DNA of 64,000 nucleotides. It comes from Streptomyces sp. B1I3. Lineage in GTDB: Bacteria > Actinomycetota > Actinomycetes > Streptomycetales > Streptomycetaceae. Every line of letters begins with the position of its first letter. Positions within the stretch are counted from its first letter, which is position 1. The stretch spans positions 62,001-126,000 of the forward strand of contig NZ_JAUSYD010000001.1 of the NCBI RefSeq assembly GCF_030816615.1, written 5' to 3'. The position numbers and the translations under genes are program-made. Of this stretch, positions 1 to 7,899 are shown piece by piece. A model generated the notes under the pieces. The model was not told the DNA's origin. It was given only the letters and a program-made list of their open reading frames with translations, and searched no databases.

Positions 1-1
1 C

Positions 2-874
2 GCGGGCATGAACGAGCTTGCGGCGACCGGACGCTACCCCTTCCCCACAGGGCCGGACGGCAAGCAGCTCAGGAACGGCCTGCAGGGACCGGAGTACATG
101 CGCAGGATGCGGATCCGCGTCCAGCGGGCCGGGGCCCGCGTCCTCGACCACAGTCCGGTCACCGAACTGTTCACCGACCCCTCCGGAGCGGTCTCCGGGG
201 CCAGGGGTCACCAGCGGCAGGCCGGTCAGCCCTACCGGGTGCGCGCCGGGGCGGTCGTCCTGGCCACCGGCGGCTGCGCGTTCCTCAGCGGCGCGCTCGG
301 CTGCAATGTCAACACCGGCGACGGCGCGCTGTTCGCCGCCGAGGTGGGCGCGGAGCTGTCCGGGATGGAGTTCTCCAACGCGTACGGCATCGCACCCGAG
401 GGCACCTCCGTCACCAAGACTGCGTTCTACTCCTTCGCGACCTTCTACCGCGAGGACGGCACGGTCCTTGAGGGAGCGGCCAGCCAGGGCGGCCGGTCCA
501 TCATCGCGCGGGCGCTGCTCAGCGAGAAGGTGTACTGCCGCCTCGACCGGGCGGACACGGCGGCCCGGCAGGCTATGCGGCTCGCCCAGCCCAACTTCTT
601 CCTCACCTTCGACCGGCTCGGCATCGACCCCTTCACCCAGCGCTTCGCCGTCACACTCCTCGCCGAGGGCACCGTGCGCGGCACCGGCGGCATCCGCATC
701 ACCGGCGACGACTGCTCCACCACCGTCGCCGGCCTGTACTCGGCCGGGGACGCGGCGACCGGACCCGCGCCGAGCCCCTGTCCAGCGCGCCCACCGCATC
801 GACGGCACCGGCCGCACCTCTGGAGGTGGCCTCGTGATCGAACTGGTCTCGGCGGAACGCTGCATCACCTGTGA
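2..874 (+). CDS. FAD flavoprotein of fumarate-reductase/APS-reductase type, 5' partial, altered C-terminus
   Basis: The frame enters from the left edge, so the N-terminal FAD-binding start is outside the window. Visible family motifs are VVLATGGCAFLSGALG near residue 85, NTGDG, GMEFSNAYG, QPNFFLTFD, GTVRGTGG and GLYSAGDAAT. In this family the GDAAT stretch is normally followed within about ten residues by an SGGG...WA...G segment that finishes the FAD site. Here the frame instead runs about 32 Pro/Arg-rich residues and stops, overlapping the next gene. Partnered with the ferredoxin immediately downstream, it is probably a redox enzyme of sulfur metabolism. Whether the odd C-terminus reflects an internal deletion, a frameshift or a sequence error cannot be told; the substrate is unknown. 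Confidence 0.75.
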   Translation, partial: AGMNELAATGRYPFPTGPDGKQLRNGLQGPEYMRRMRIRVQRAGARVLDHSPVTELFTDPSGAVSGARGHQRQAGQPYRVRAGAVVLATGGCAFLSGALGCNVNTGDGALFAAEVGAELSGMEFSNAYGIAPEGTSVTKTAFYSFATFYREDGTVLEGAASQGGRSIIARALLSEKVYCRLDRADTAARQAMRLAQPNFFLTFDRLGIDPFTQRFAVTLLAEGTVRGTGGIRITGDDCSTTVAGLYSAGDAATGPAPSPCPARPPHRRHRPHLWRWPRDRTGLGGTLHHL

Positions 875-1202
875 CAAGTGCATCAAGGTCTGCCCGACCA
901 ACGTCTTCGACCGCGCCGAGGACGGCCTCTTGGTGCTCGCCCGCCGCGACGACTGCCAGACCTGCTTCCAGTGTGAGGCGAACTGCCCGGCCGACGCGCT
1001 CTACGTCGCCCCCCTGACCCGCCCGCTGCCCGACGACCCCACCGCCCGGGACGAGGAGCACCTCGACCGTGCGGGCCACCTCGGCAGCTACCGCCGGCAC
1101 ATCGGCTGGGGACAAGGCCGCACCTCCGGCGCACTGCGGGCCGTCGGCCCTCCCCTCGGACCGCCGGGGTCCAAGGGAACCTCCCTGCCCATCACCTCCT
1201 GA
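834..1202 (+). CDS. 2[4Fe-4S] ferredoxin, partner of the flavoprotein
   Basis: 122-aa protein starting at GTG 834, chosen because GGAGG lies 5-9 bases upstream and because the first cluster motif begins at residue 9. It has two CxxCxxCxxxCP motifs, CITCDKCIKVCP and CQTCFQCEANCP, so it should carry two [4Fe-4S] clusters and pass electrons to or from the flavoprotein. The last 70 residues are Pro/Gly/Arg-rich and without recognisable fold. The gene overlaps the end of the flavoprotein frame by 41 bases, as expected for a translationally linked pair resembling the AprA/AprB arrangement. Sulfur role is inferred from neighbours only. Confidence 0.8.
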   Translation: MIELVSAERCITCDKCIKVCPTNVFDRAEDGLLVLARRDDCQTCFQCEANCPADALYVAPLTRPLPDDPTARDEEHLDRAGHLGSYRRHIGWGQGRTSGALRAVGPPLGPPGSKGTSLPITS

Positions 1203-1255
1203 TGACCCGACTGAACATCTCTTCGCCGATCACCTCCTGAAGGGAACACCCGCAC

Positions 1256-2152
1256 ATGACCACCAGCACCGGCTTCGACGTCCGCAGGATCGGCGGCCGT
1301 ATCGGCGCCGAGATCCTCGGCGTGGACCTCTCCACCGACCTCGACCCCGCCGTCGTCACCGAGATCAACTCCGCACTCCTGGAACACAAGGCGCTCGTCT
1401 TCCGCGACCAGAACCTCGACGACGCGGGCCAGCTCCGCTTCGCCTCCCTCTTCGGCGACCTCACCACCGCGCACCCGACCGTCCCCTCCGTCGACGGCCA
1501 GCCCCAGATCCTGCCCGTCGACGGCGACGAGGGCATCCGCGCCAACCAGTGGCACACGGACGTCACCTTCGTCCGTACTCCCCCGAAGGCGTCCACGCTG
1601 CGCAGCATCGTGGTCCCGCCCTACGGCGGAAACACCCTCATCGCCAACTCGGCCGCCGCGTACCGGGATCTCCCCGAGCCGCTGCGCGAGCTGGCGGACA
1701 GGCTGTGGGCGGTGCACACCAACGACTACGACTACGCCGCCCCGAAGAGCGAGAAGGCCGCCGAGCACCGCAAGCGCTTCGTCTCCCGGAAGTACCGCAC
1801 CGCCCACCCGGTCGTCCGCGTGCACCCCGAGACCGGGGAGCGCGGGCTGTTCATCGGCGGCTTCGCCCAGAGCATCGTCGGCCTCGGCCCCGCCGACTCC
1901 CGGGACCTGCTGCGCATCTTCCAGTCGTACGTCACCCGCCCCGAGAACATCGTGCGCGTGGCCTGGACACCGGGCGACCTCGTCCTGTTCGACAATCGCA
2001 TCACCCAGCACTACGCCCCCGACGACTACGGCGACCTGCCGCGCCTGCTGCACCGGGTGACCGTGGCGGGCGACGTTCCCGCCGGTGTCGACGGCGCCCT
2101 CAGCCACGTCATCGAGGGCGACGCCGCCCACTACACGCCCACCGCGGCCTGA
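1256..2152 (+). CDS. TauD/TfdA-family Fe(II)/2-oxoglutarate dioxygenase
   Basis: 298 aa, normal length for the family. The iron site is visible as WHTD (His100, Asp102) and the distal His252 in NRITQHYAP; Arg267 in LLHRVTVAG fits the 2-oxoglutarate-binding arginine. Such enzymes hydroxylate the carbon next to sulfonate or sulfate esters (taurine, alkylsulfates) and release sulfite or sulfate in the cytosol. It starts at ATG 1256 after GAAGGGAA, 53 bases downstream of the ferredoxin, and is followed by a strong hairpin. Together with the Rrf2 gene and the organosulfur operon from 6.7 kb this points to sulfur scavenging. Exact substrate (taurine or an alkyl sulfate) is not decidable here. Confidence 0.85.
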   Translation: MTTSTGFDVRRIGGRIGAEILGVDLSTDLDPAVVTEINSALLEHKALVFRDQNLDDAGQLRFASLFGDLTTAHPTVPSVDGQPQILPVDGDEGIRANQWHTDVTFVRTPPKASTLRSIVVPPYGGNTLIANSAAAYRDLPEPLRELADRLWAVHTNDYDYAAPKSEKAAEHRKRFVSRKYRTAHPVVRVHPETGERGLFIGGFAQSIVGLGPADSRDLLRIFQSYVTRPENIVRVAWTPGDLVLFDNRITQHYAPDDYGDLPRLLHRVTVAGDVPAGVDGALSHVIEGDAAHYTPTAA

Positions 2153-2163
2153 GCACCTGGGCC

Positions 2164-2194
2164 GCCGGGCAGGGGACGCCCGCCCCTGCCCGGC
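2164..2194 (+). terminator. Hairpin terminator after the dioxygenase gene
   Basis: A perfect 12-bp stem (GCCGGGCAGGGG / CCCCTGCCCGGC) with a 7-base loop begins 12 bases after the stop codon. There is no T-run, which is common for Streptomyces terminators. Confidence 0.6.
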
Positions 2195-2243
2195 TGCCCG
2201 CCTGCAGCGGACGCCGACGGTGGCCGTACGGGATAATGCGCAC

Positions 2244-2702
2244 ATGAGGATCTCAGCCAGGGCGGACTACGCGGTACGTGCCGCGCTTCAGCTCGCCGCG
2301 TCACGGGATGCTGGGCCGCTGAAGGCCGAGGCCATCGCCGACGCCCAGGACATCCCGCACAAATTCCTCGAAAGCATCTTGAACGACATGCGCCGAGGCG
2401 GTCTCGTGCTCAGCCAGCGCGGCGGCAACGGCGGCTACCGGCTGTCCAAGCCCGCCGAGTCCATCACCATCGCCGACGTCATCCGCACCGTGGACGGACC
2501 ACTGGTCTCGGTACGCGGAGTACGCCCCCCGGAGCTGTCCTACACCGGCCCCGCCGAGTCGCTGCTCCCCCTGTGGGTCGCGCTGCGGTCCAACGTGCGC
2601 GAGATCCTGGATGGCGTGTCGCTCGCCGACGTCGCGTCGGCCCAACTGCCCCCCGCCGTGTCCGCGTTGACCGACGCACCGGGCGCCTGGGTGAATCCCT
2701 GA
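2244..2702 (+). CDS. Rrf2-family transcriptional regulator, CymR-like
   Basis: 152 aa from ATG 2244. The N-terminal winged helix (ISARADYAVRAALQLA, then the recognition part IPHKFLESILNDMRRGGL and the wing SQRGGNGGYRLSKP) is typical of Rrf2 proteins. It contains no cysteine at all, so it cannot bind an Fe-S cluster in the manner of IscR or NsrR and fits the CymR branch, which senses cysteine status with the O-acetylserine/CysK system in Firmicutes. It follows the dioxygenase and a terminator and probably has its own promoter. Role as repressor of the surrounding sulfur genes is an inference from position. Confidence 0.85.
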   Translation: MRISARADYAVRAALQLAASRDAGPLKAEAIADAQDIPHKFLESILNDMRRGGLVLSQRGGNGGYRLSKPAESITIADVIRTVDGPLVSVRGVRPPELSYTGPAESLLPLWVALRSNVREILDGVSLADVASAQLPPAVSALTDAPGAWVNP

Positions 2703-3021
2703 CCGCTGGGCCACTCATCGCCGATCTCATAAGGCGAGATAGCGGCGTACTGACCCGGTCCGCCGCGCGCCATGGTCGACCCAGTCACCAAGTCCCGTCC
2801 GATGCTTGGGAGCAGGGCTTGTTCGCCCCGCTCGTCGGCGATCTGGGCCAGCAGCTGGGGTCGTTGTCGATGATGGTGTTGACCCTTTCGAGGCATGCGT
2901 GGAGCCGGGCGGGCAGGTGCGGGCGCTCTGCTCGCTGGTCTAGCAGGACGCGGTCGCGGTCAGCCACCCATCGTGCGCAATAAGCACTGCGACACGGACG
3001 ATCATTCCCGGGATAGTTGGG
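2703..3021. other. Gene-free stretch before a decayed transposase
   Basis: No reading frame with recognisable protein content was found on either strand. It lies between the Rrf2 gene and Tn3 transposase remains and may be rearranged transposon DNA. Confidence 0.4.
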
Positions 3022-3442
3022 TTGTCAGGCATCAAGCGGGTCGCGGTGACTGGCAAGCACGGCGAGCCCGAGGCGACGCTACGGCGGGTCCGGCACCTGT
3101 TCGTCAACCGGGGCAACCATGCGCGCGGCCCTGCGCAAGATGGTGAACGCCACCTTCGCCGCCCGGGACGAGAGGTGGTGGGGCACCGGCACCTCGTGCG
3201 CCTCCGACAGCCGCTAGGGCGTGTTTCGAAAGTCCCGCCTGCCCGGGGGCGTCTGGCTCGCACGCTCGCCGCGTTGTCGGGATCACCCCGATACACCCGG
3301 TATCGAGGCGACCCTCCGCCTTGCGATCGCACGCACCAGACGCCCCCGGGCCTGCCCTTCGGGCAGACGACGCTACTTTCGAAACACGCCCTAGTTCGGC
3401 GCCTGGTCCTTGGACCTGATGACGGAATGGCATCAGCACCCA
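3022..3442 (+). pseudogene. Tn3-family transposase (tnpA) remnant, interrupted by a MITE
   Basis: Pieces of the C-terminal DDE region of a Tn3-type transposase can be read in order: GIKRVAVTGKHGEPEATLRR, HLFVNRGN, then after one extra base MRAALRKMVNATFAARDERW and WGTGTSCASDSR, and, beyond the insertion at 3214-3394, FGAWSLDLMTEWH. In intact relatives these join as ...CASDSRKFGAW...LMTEWH. The gene is dead: both ends are missing, there is a +1 frameshift near 3119, and a 181-bp element sits in the SDS/KFG position. Recognition is from memory of the family. Confidence 0.75.
3214..3394. mobile_element. 181-bp MITE-like element with perfect 20-bp terminal repeats
   Basis: CTAGGGCGTGTTTCGAAAGT at 3214-3233 is repeated as its exact reverse complement at 3375-3394. 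CTAG at the two outer ends fits a 4-bp target duplication, leaving 16-bp terminal inverted repeats. A second inverted pair lies inside (GCCCGGGGGCGTCTGG, then CCAGACGCCCCCGGGC). No transposase is encoded, so it would have to be moved in trans, probably by an IS5-type enzyme. Confidence 0.85.
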
Positions 3443-3547
3443 TGCAGAATGTCCTGTGACAGCACATCTCGTTTCATTGCCACTGAACTGAGACCGTCGA
3501 GCTCACCGGGGGTCTGTGCCTGTACTTCCATCATGCGCATCGCCCGC

Positions 3548-3682
3548 TGTGACGACGAATGCCGAACCACCGTCATCAATGCCTTCTTCGACCTCGCCGA
3601 CACCATCAGCACCGTGCGTAGTCTGATCGGCCGAGCGTGGACCACTCACCGCTGGGAGGACCGCCCCCGCCGCCGCCCGTGA
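3548..3682 (+). pseudogene. C-terminal fragment of an IS transposase
   Basis: The end of an open frame reads LADTISTVRSLIGRAWTTHR followed by WEDRPRRRP and a stop. This resembles the C-terminus common to several Streptomyces DDE transposases. The rest of the gene is absent. The 3683-3886 interval holds nothing recognisable. Confidence 0.5.
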
Positions 3683-3886
3683 CGGACCACCATCCGCGCC
3701 GGCTCCAAGCCGCTTGCGCGAGAAGCGATCGGCGGGAGCGGCTCAGACCCGGCCACGGCGCCCACGCCTACTCATTCGGGGAGCGTCGCGGTGATCCATG
3801 GGCGGTTCAGCCCAGCCAGGCGGCAAGACCTGGCTTGTAACTTGATCCGGTGACGGTGGCATTGATCGACTCAAAACGTGGCCTCT

Positions 3887-4420
3887 TCAGAGGCGGGGCT
3901 CCAGTACCTCCAGGGTGCCGGTCGTGGTGTCGTAGCTGCGCAAGGTGGTAAGCCCGGCCGACGACGGCGGCGCGGGCAGCAGTTCGGCGACCCGTCCGCC
4001 GGCGAACGCACCAGGGCGTCGGGTCCGTCCCAGGGTGATGTGCGGGCTCCAGCGCCCCGGTGAGTGGAGGGGGTTGAGGGTCTGGGGCGGAACGTCCGAG
4101 GCGACCGCCTCCCACACCCGGCGGTGCAGACCGGCCAGCGCCGCATCGCAGTCCAGCGCCCAGGCCAGCACCGAGGTGGGCCGCTCGAAACGGACCACAC
4201 CAGTGAAGCGCACCGGCAGCGGCAGAGCGGTGGCCACCTCCGCCAGCTCCCAGCGGATCGGGGCAGTCAGCTCCGGGCAAGTGGCCAGGGTGAGGTGTGG
4301 ACTGTTCGTCGGTGAGCGGTGGCGCGCCTGACTGGGCAGCCCCGCATCGGCCAACCGCTTCCAGGCCCTCCGGACCGCCAGCTCCGCCACCTCGTCCAAC
4401 AGGAGCTCGACCGTGCGCAT
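3887..4420 (-). CDS. 2'-5' RNA ligase / cyclic phosphodiesterase (2H, LigT family)
   Basis: 177 aa. The two catalytic HxT motifs of the 2H phosphoesterase superfamily are present with the usual spacing: SPHLTLAT (His42, Thr44) and SPHITLGR (His127, Thr129). Family members open 2',3'-cyclic phosphates of RNA or nucleotides; in actinobacteria the physiological role is mostly unknown. The start is the first ATG of the frame. It is monocistronic, with transposon debris downstream and a decayed frame upstream. Cytosolic, no membrane segment or signal peptide. Confidence 0.85.
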   Translation of the reverse strand: MRTVELLLDEVAELAVRRAWKRLADAGLPSQARHRSPTNSPHLTLATCPELTAPIRWELAEVATALPLPVRFTGVVRFERPTSVLAWALDCDAALAGLHRRVWEAVASDVPPQTLNPLHSPGRWSPHITLGRTRRPGAFAGGRVAELLPAPPSSAGLTTLRSYDTTTGTLEVLEPRL

Positions 4421-4545
4421 CGCCTCAGCCTACCGGCGGCCACCCCGCGGGTTTCGCTGCCCGCCGTCCGGCAGTACGCGACGCCTGCGGTTCCTGTGCC
4501 GCCGATCACGGCGCCGTCAGCTTGCGGTTGGATGGGCAAGAGCTG

Positions 4546-4674
4546 CAACCAGAGCGCACCCGGGACTGCAGCCCCGCACAACCCGTTGATCTGGCCTGCG
4601 AACGCCTCGGAGAGGCCCGGGTTTGCGGTGTCCGGATCGCTCTCGACGTAGAGCTGACCGTAGTGAACGTGCAC
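4546..4674 (-). pseudogene. Possible N-terminal remnant of a small conserved actinobacterial protein
   Basis: From a GTG at 4674 the frame reads VHVHYGQLYVESDPDT, then AFAGQINGLCGAAVPGALWL, which resembles a family of about 100-aa Streptomyces proteins of unknown function. After GALWLQ the expected second half cannot be found in any frame, and the frame runs into the LigT gene. Probably a truncated gene; the family recall is weak. Confidence 0.35.
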
Positions 4675-5148
4675 CTCGCCCGTGACTGGCCTGCCCCTAG
4701 CACCCCTCTCCTTGTGTCCGACGGCCTCGAACACCCTCGGTCGGACGGGCCGCCACATGCACCGCATCATGCCGTAGACCACCGACAACAGGGCCGAGGA
4801 CGCTATGAGGCCGGCCGTGACGCCGGGCGCCGGTGAAGGACGGGAAAATGGCGAGCACGGGCTCAACAACTGCCGATCATTCCCTGCACCCCCCGCGCGA
4901 CCGCCCACTCGAGGACGGCTTCGCGAAGGGCTCGCCCTTGTGGCGGATGATCATGTCAGCGAACCTCACCGTCGGTCCGCCCCGGTTCGTCCGGCGCGAC
5001 ACGGCTACAGGCCGCTCCCGCGGTGGAGTCCGTCCCACGCCGCGGGATGTGCACCTTGCCTTCCTGGGTCGGCGCATCGATGAGCGGGACGGCGACCCAC
5101 CCGGCAACTGCCCGGCTCCGGCTGAGTCACCCCGCGCCGGCAGCCGGC
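4675..5148. other. Gene-free stretch
   Basis: Nothing recognisable on either strand between the decayed frame and the LysR gene. Open frames here show no protein-like composition. Confidence 0.4.
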
Positions 5149-6057
5149 TCAGCCCTCGCGCCCGAGTGCCGCCGCATGACGGGTGAACAGCTCGTGGAGG
5201 TCACGGGCCGCCCGGGGCACGGAAACGGAGGGGCGGCGCTGCATCACCAGTTCGACGTCGGTGGTGTCCCCGGTGATCGGGCGGCAGGTGATCGCCCCGC
5301 AACGCTCGAGCGGGTCGCCGAACACGCTGAAGTCGGGCAGCACCGTGGCCCCCAGCCCTTCGGCCACCATCAGCTTCCCCATCTCGGCGCCGTCGGTGGA
5401 GTACGAGAACGACGGCGCGCGTCCGTCGAGCAGCCGGTGGATGTAGCGGTGCATCACATAGCCGGAGCGCATGACGATCAGCGGGTGCGCGAGCAGGTCG
5501 TCCGCGATCACCGCGTCCAGCCGGGCCAGCGCGCTGTCCGGGCGGACACACACCACCGGCCGCCCGCGCAGCAGTACGGTGGTCTCCAGGCCGTGCGCCG
5601 GGTCGTCGCCCCGCAGGCAGTTGACCAGGCCCAGGTCGAAGGCGCCCTCGGTCAGTCCCCGCCGGATGTCCTCCTGCTGGGCCCCCACCACCTCGACCTG
5701 GGTCAGCGGGTGCGTCTCGCGGAACTCGCGCATGGTCGGTATGACCAGGGGGACGGTGGCCGTGTTGACCGTGCCGAGCCGGATCATACGGCTGATGCGG
5801 TGCTGGTCGTCCGCCGCGCCACGCAGCCGGTCGACCGCGTCGAGCACGCCCCCGATGAGTGGCAGCAACTTTTGTCCCTCCGCGCTGAGTTTCGCGCCGG
5901 AACGTTTGCGTTCGAGGAGGTCGACACCGAGTTCCCGCTCCAGATTGCGCACCGTCTCGCTGAGAGCGGGCTGCGACACGTGCAGTTCCTCGGCCGCCCG
6001 GCGGAGTGATCCGAACCGTGTCACGGCCGCAATGTATTCCAGCTGTTCGATACGCAC
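5149..6057 (-). CDS. LysR-family regulator, candidate activator of the organosulfur operon
   Basis: 302 aa from GTG 6057, chosen because the winged helix starts directly (RIEQLEYIAAVTRFGSLRRA, AAEELHVSQPALSETVRNLE); a longer start at 6207 would add 50 residues of non-conserved sequence. The C-terminal co-inducer domain has the usual length. It is divergent from the leader peptide and sfnG operon, the classical LysR layout, and probably responds to sulfur state like CysB, Cbl or SfnR-type control, but the ligand is unknown. The intergenic strip contains GGGTA-N6-TACCC at about 6150-6165, a possible binding half-pair. Confidence 0.85.
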   Translation of the reverse strand: MRIEQLEYIAAVTRFGSLRRAAEELHVSQPALSETVRNLERELGVDLLERKRSGAKLSAEGQKLLPLIGGVLDAVDRLRGAADDQHRISRMIRLGTVNTATVPLVIPTMREFRETHPLTQVEVVGAQQEDIRRGLTEGAFDLGLVNCLRGDDPAHGLETTVLLRGRPVVCVRPDSALARLDAVIADDLLAHPLIVMRSGYVMHRYIHRLLDGRAPSFSYSTDGAEMGKLMVAEGLGATVLPDFSVFGDPLERCGAITCRPITGDTTDVELVMQRRPSVSVPRAARDLHELFTRHAAALGREG

Positions 6058-6254
6058 GGGATTCAGCGTGCCCGCTTCCCGGGGTGCGTTCAAGGGAAAC
6101 CCTATGACAGCCTCGCGAACAACGACTCCCCCTGCACGTCCGGCGCGGGTAATGTTGTACCCGGGCCGGACGTCACTCGGGGCGCCGCCCACTATGCGGA
6201 ACGGCATACCGGCTCTCTTGACCTGCCGGACTCCCCACTGGTTGGATCGGTGAC

Positions 6255-6335
6255 ATGAAGCGACAGGACCTCACGCGACGACGCCACGTCGACCTCGCGC
6301 GTGTCTCCAGCGCCGTCTGTCGCCCCGCGGTCTGA
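6255..6335 (+). CDS. Leader peptide of the RRHVDL...CR family upstream of the sulfur operon
   Basis: 26 codons from ATG 6255, with GGATCGG just upstream. The peptide contains RRRHVDLARVSSAVCR and ends PAV. This matches a short family found before sulfur-assimilation and transport operons in Streptomyces, often labelled putative leader peptide, with one conserved Cys close to the end. The likely role is cis-regulation: stalling at the Cys codon when cysteine is low would change folding of the following mRNA. The start is 440 bases before sfnG. The family match is from memory; the attenuation mechanism is inference. Confidence 0.8.
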   Translation: MKRQDLTRRRHVDLARVSSAVCRPAV

Positions 6336-6382
6336 GAGCACCGGCTCCACGCCGTCCGGGGCACGCGCTTCCGGCGGCCCGA

Positions 6383-6422
6383 GAGGGCAACCCTCGTGCA
6401 AACCCGCCGGCCTCCTGCCGGC
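6383..6422 (+). promoter_or_regulatory. Two hairpins in the mRNA leader between leader peptide and sfnG
   Basis: GAGGG-CAA-CCCTC at 6383-6395 and GCCGGC-CTCCT-GCCGGC at 6406-6422 lie 48 to 87 bases after the leader-peptide stop. They could form an attenuation switch. The remaining 6336-6695 interval has no other gene. Confidence 0.4.
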
Positions 6423-6695
6423 CGGTGACGTACAGAACCCCTCGCCGCCTTTTCCCGCGCATTTCTTCCCGGCCGGTTCGTCGCGCGGTCACGCAGCTTC
6501 CGCGATGACCTCCCGTACGCGTTTCTCCGCCTTTCGGCAGCGCTCTTCCTGAAGTGCGTTCTGCCGCGCCCAGGCGCTCTTTCGCATACCCGGTATCCGC
6601 TTTTCCGCCGACCGATTCCGCTTCTTCTCCCCTGTCTTCCCGTCGTCGGCCCGCGTCCGCGCATTTCCATGAACCTGAACCTCCGGAGTTCCCTC

Positions 6696-7826
6696 ATGCC
6701 CGTACCGTCCGGCTCCGATCCGGTCCGTTTCGCCTACTGGGTGCCCAACGTCAGCGGTGGCCTGGTCACCAGCACTATCGAGCAGCGCACCGACTGGGGT
6801 TACGACTACAACCGCGAACTCGCGGTGCTCGCCGAGAACAACGGCTTCGAGTACGCGCTCAGCCAGGTCCGCTACATGGCCAGCTACGGCGCCGAGTACC
6901 AGCACGAGTCGACGAGTTTCAGCCTCGCCCTGCTGCTCGCCACCGAACGTCTGAAGGTCATCGCCGCCGTCCACCCGGGTCTGTGGCACCCGGGTGTGCT
7001 GGCGAAACTGGGCGCCACTGCCGACCACCTGTCCGGCGGCCGCTTCGCAGTCAACGTGGTCAGTGGCTGGTTCAAGGGCGAGTTCACCGCCCTCGGCGAG
7101 CCCTGGCTCGAACACGATGAACGCTACCGGCGTTCCGAGGAGTTCATCCGCGCCCTGCGCGCCGTCTGGACCGAGGACCACGCCGAACTGGCCGGTGACT
7201 TCTACCGCATCCGCGACTTCAGCCTGAAGCCCAAGCCGGTCGAGGTGACGGGGCGCCCCCATCCGGAGATCTTCCAGGGTGGCAACTCCACTGCCGCCCG
7301 CGCCATGGCGGGACGCGTCTCCGACTGGTATTTCAGCAACGGCAAGGACTTCGACGGCGTCACCGAGCAGCTGCGCGACGTACGCGCCTCGGCTGCCGGA
7401 GCGGGGCGCGCCGCGCCTAAGTTCGGACTCAACGGCTTCCTCATCGCCCGCGACACCGAGGCGGAGGCGCGCGACACCCTGCGGGAGATCGTCGCCAAAG
7501 CCGACACCGAGGCGGTGCACGGCTTCGACTCCGCCGTCCGGCAGGCCGGCAGGTCCACGTCCGACGGCAAGGGCATGTGGCAGGACTCCACGTTCGAGGA
7601 CCTCGTCCAGTACAACGACGGCTTTCGTACGGGACTCATCGGCACGCCCGAGCAGATCGCCGAACGGATCGTCGCCTACAAGCGCCTCGGCGTCGACCTG
7701 CTCCTGCTCGGCTTCCTGCACTACCTGGAGGAAGTCGAGTACTTCGGCAAGCGCGTCCTGCCGCTCGTTCGCGAACTGGAGGCACAACAGCCCGACCGGG
7801 AACCCCTGCCCGCCGCGCGGGCCTGA
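6696..7826 (+). CDS. sfnG: FMNH2-dependent dimethylsulfone monooxygenase SfnG
   Basis: 376-aa luciferase-like monooxygenase. Long stretches match the Pseudomonas SfnG pattern as I remember it: FAYWVPNVSGGLVTSTIEQR, NNGFEYALSQVRYMASYGAE, AVNVVSGWFKGEFTALGEPW and TFEDLVQYNDGFRTGLIGTP. SfnG converts dimethylsulfone to methanesulfinate and formaldehyde using reduced FMN, here presumably delivered by the reductase at 9150. Start ATG 6696 is preferred over 6669 because GGAG lies 8 bases upstream. First structural gene of a five-gene operon. A GCGCGGG/CCCGCGC hairpin spans the stop codon (7815-7833) and may tune expression of the following gene. Confidence 0.9.
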   Translation: MPVPSGSDPVRFAYWVPNVSGGLVTSTIEQRTDWGYDYNRELAVLAENNGFEYALSQVRYMASYGAEYQHESTSFSLALLLATERLKVIAAVHPGLWHPGVLAKLGATADHLSGGRFAVNVVSGWFKGEFTALGEPWLEHDERYRRSEEFIRALRAVWTEDHAELAGDFYRIRDFSLKPKPVEVTGRPHPEIFQGGNSTAARAMAGRVSDWYFSNGKDFDGVTEQLRDVRASAAGAGRAAPKFGLNGFLIARDTEAEARDTLREIVAKADTEAVHGFDSAVRQAGRSTSDGKGMWQDSTFEDLVQYNDGFRTGLIGTPEQIAERIVAYKRLGVDLLLLGFLHYLEEVEYFGKRVLPLVRELEAQQPDREPLPAARA

Positions 7827-7899
7827 CCCGCGCTCCCGTACCGACGACACCACGACATCCTGCGACACCGCGCGACACCGTTCGGAGAGGAACCCTCCC

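Noticed and set aside
1088..2245. Minus-strand 385-residue frame opposite the dioxygenase
   Set aside because: No domain and no start signal, whereas the dioxygenase shows its complete iron site.
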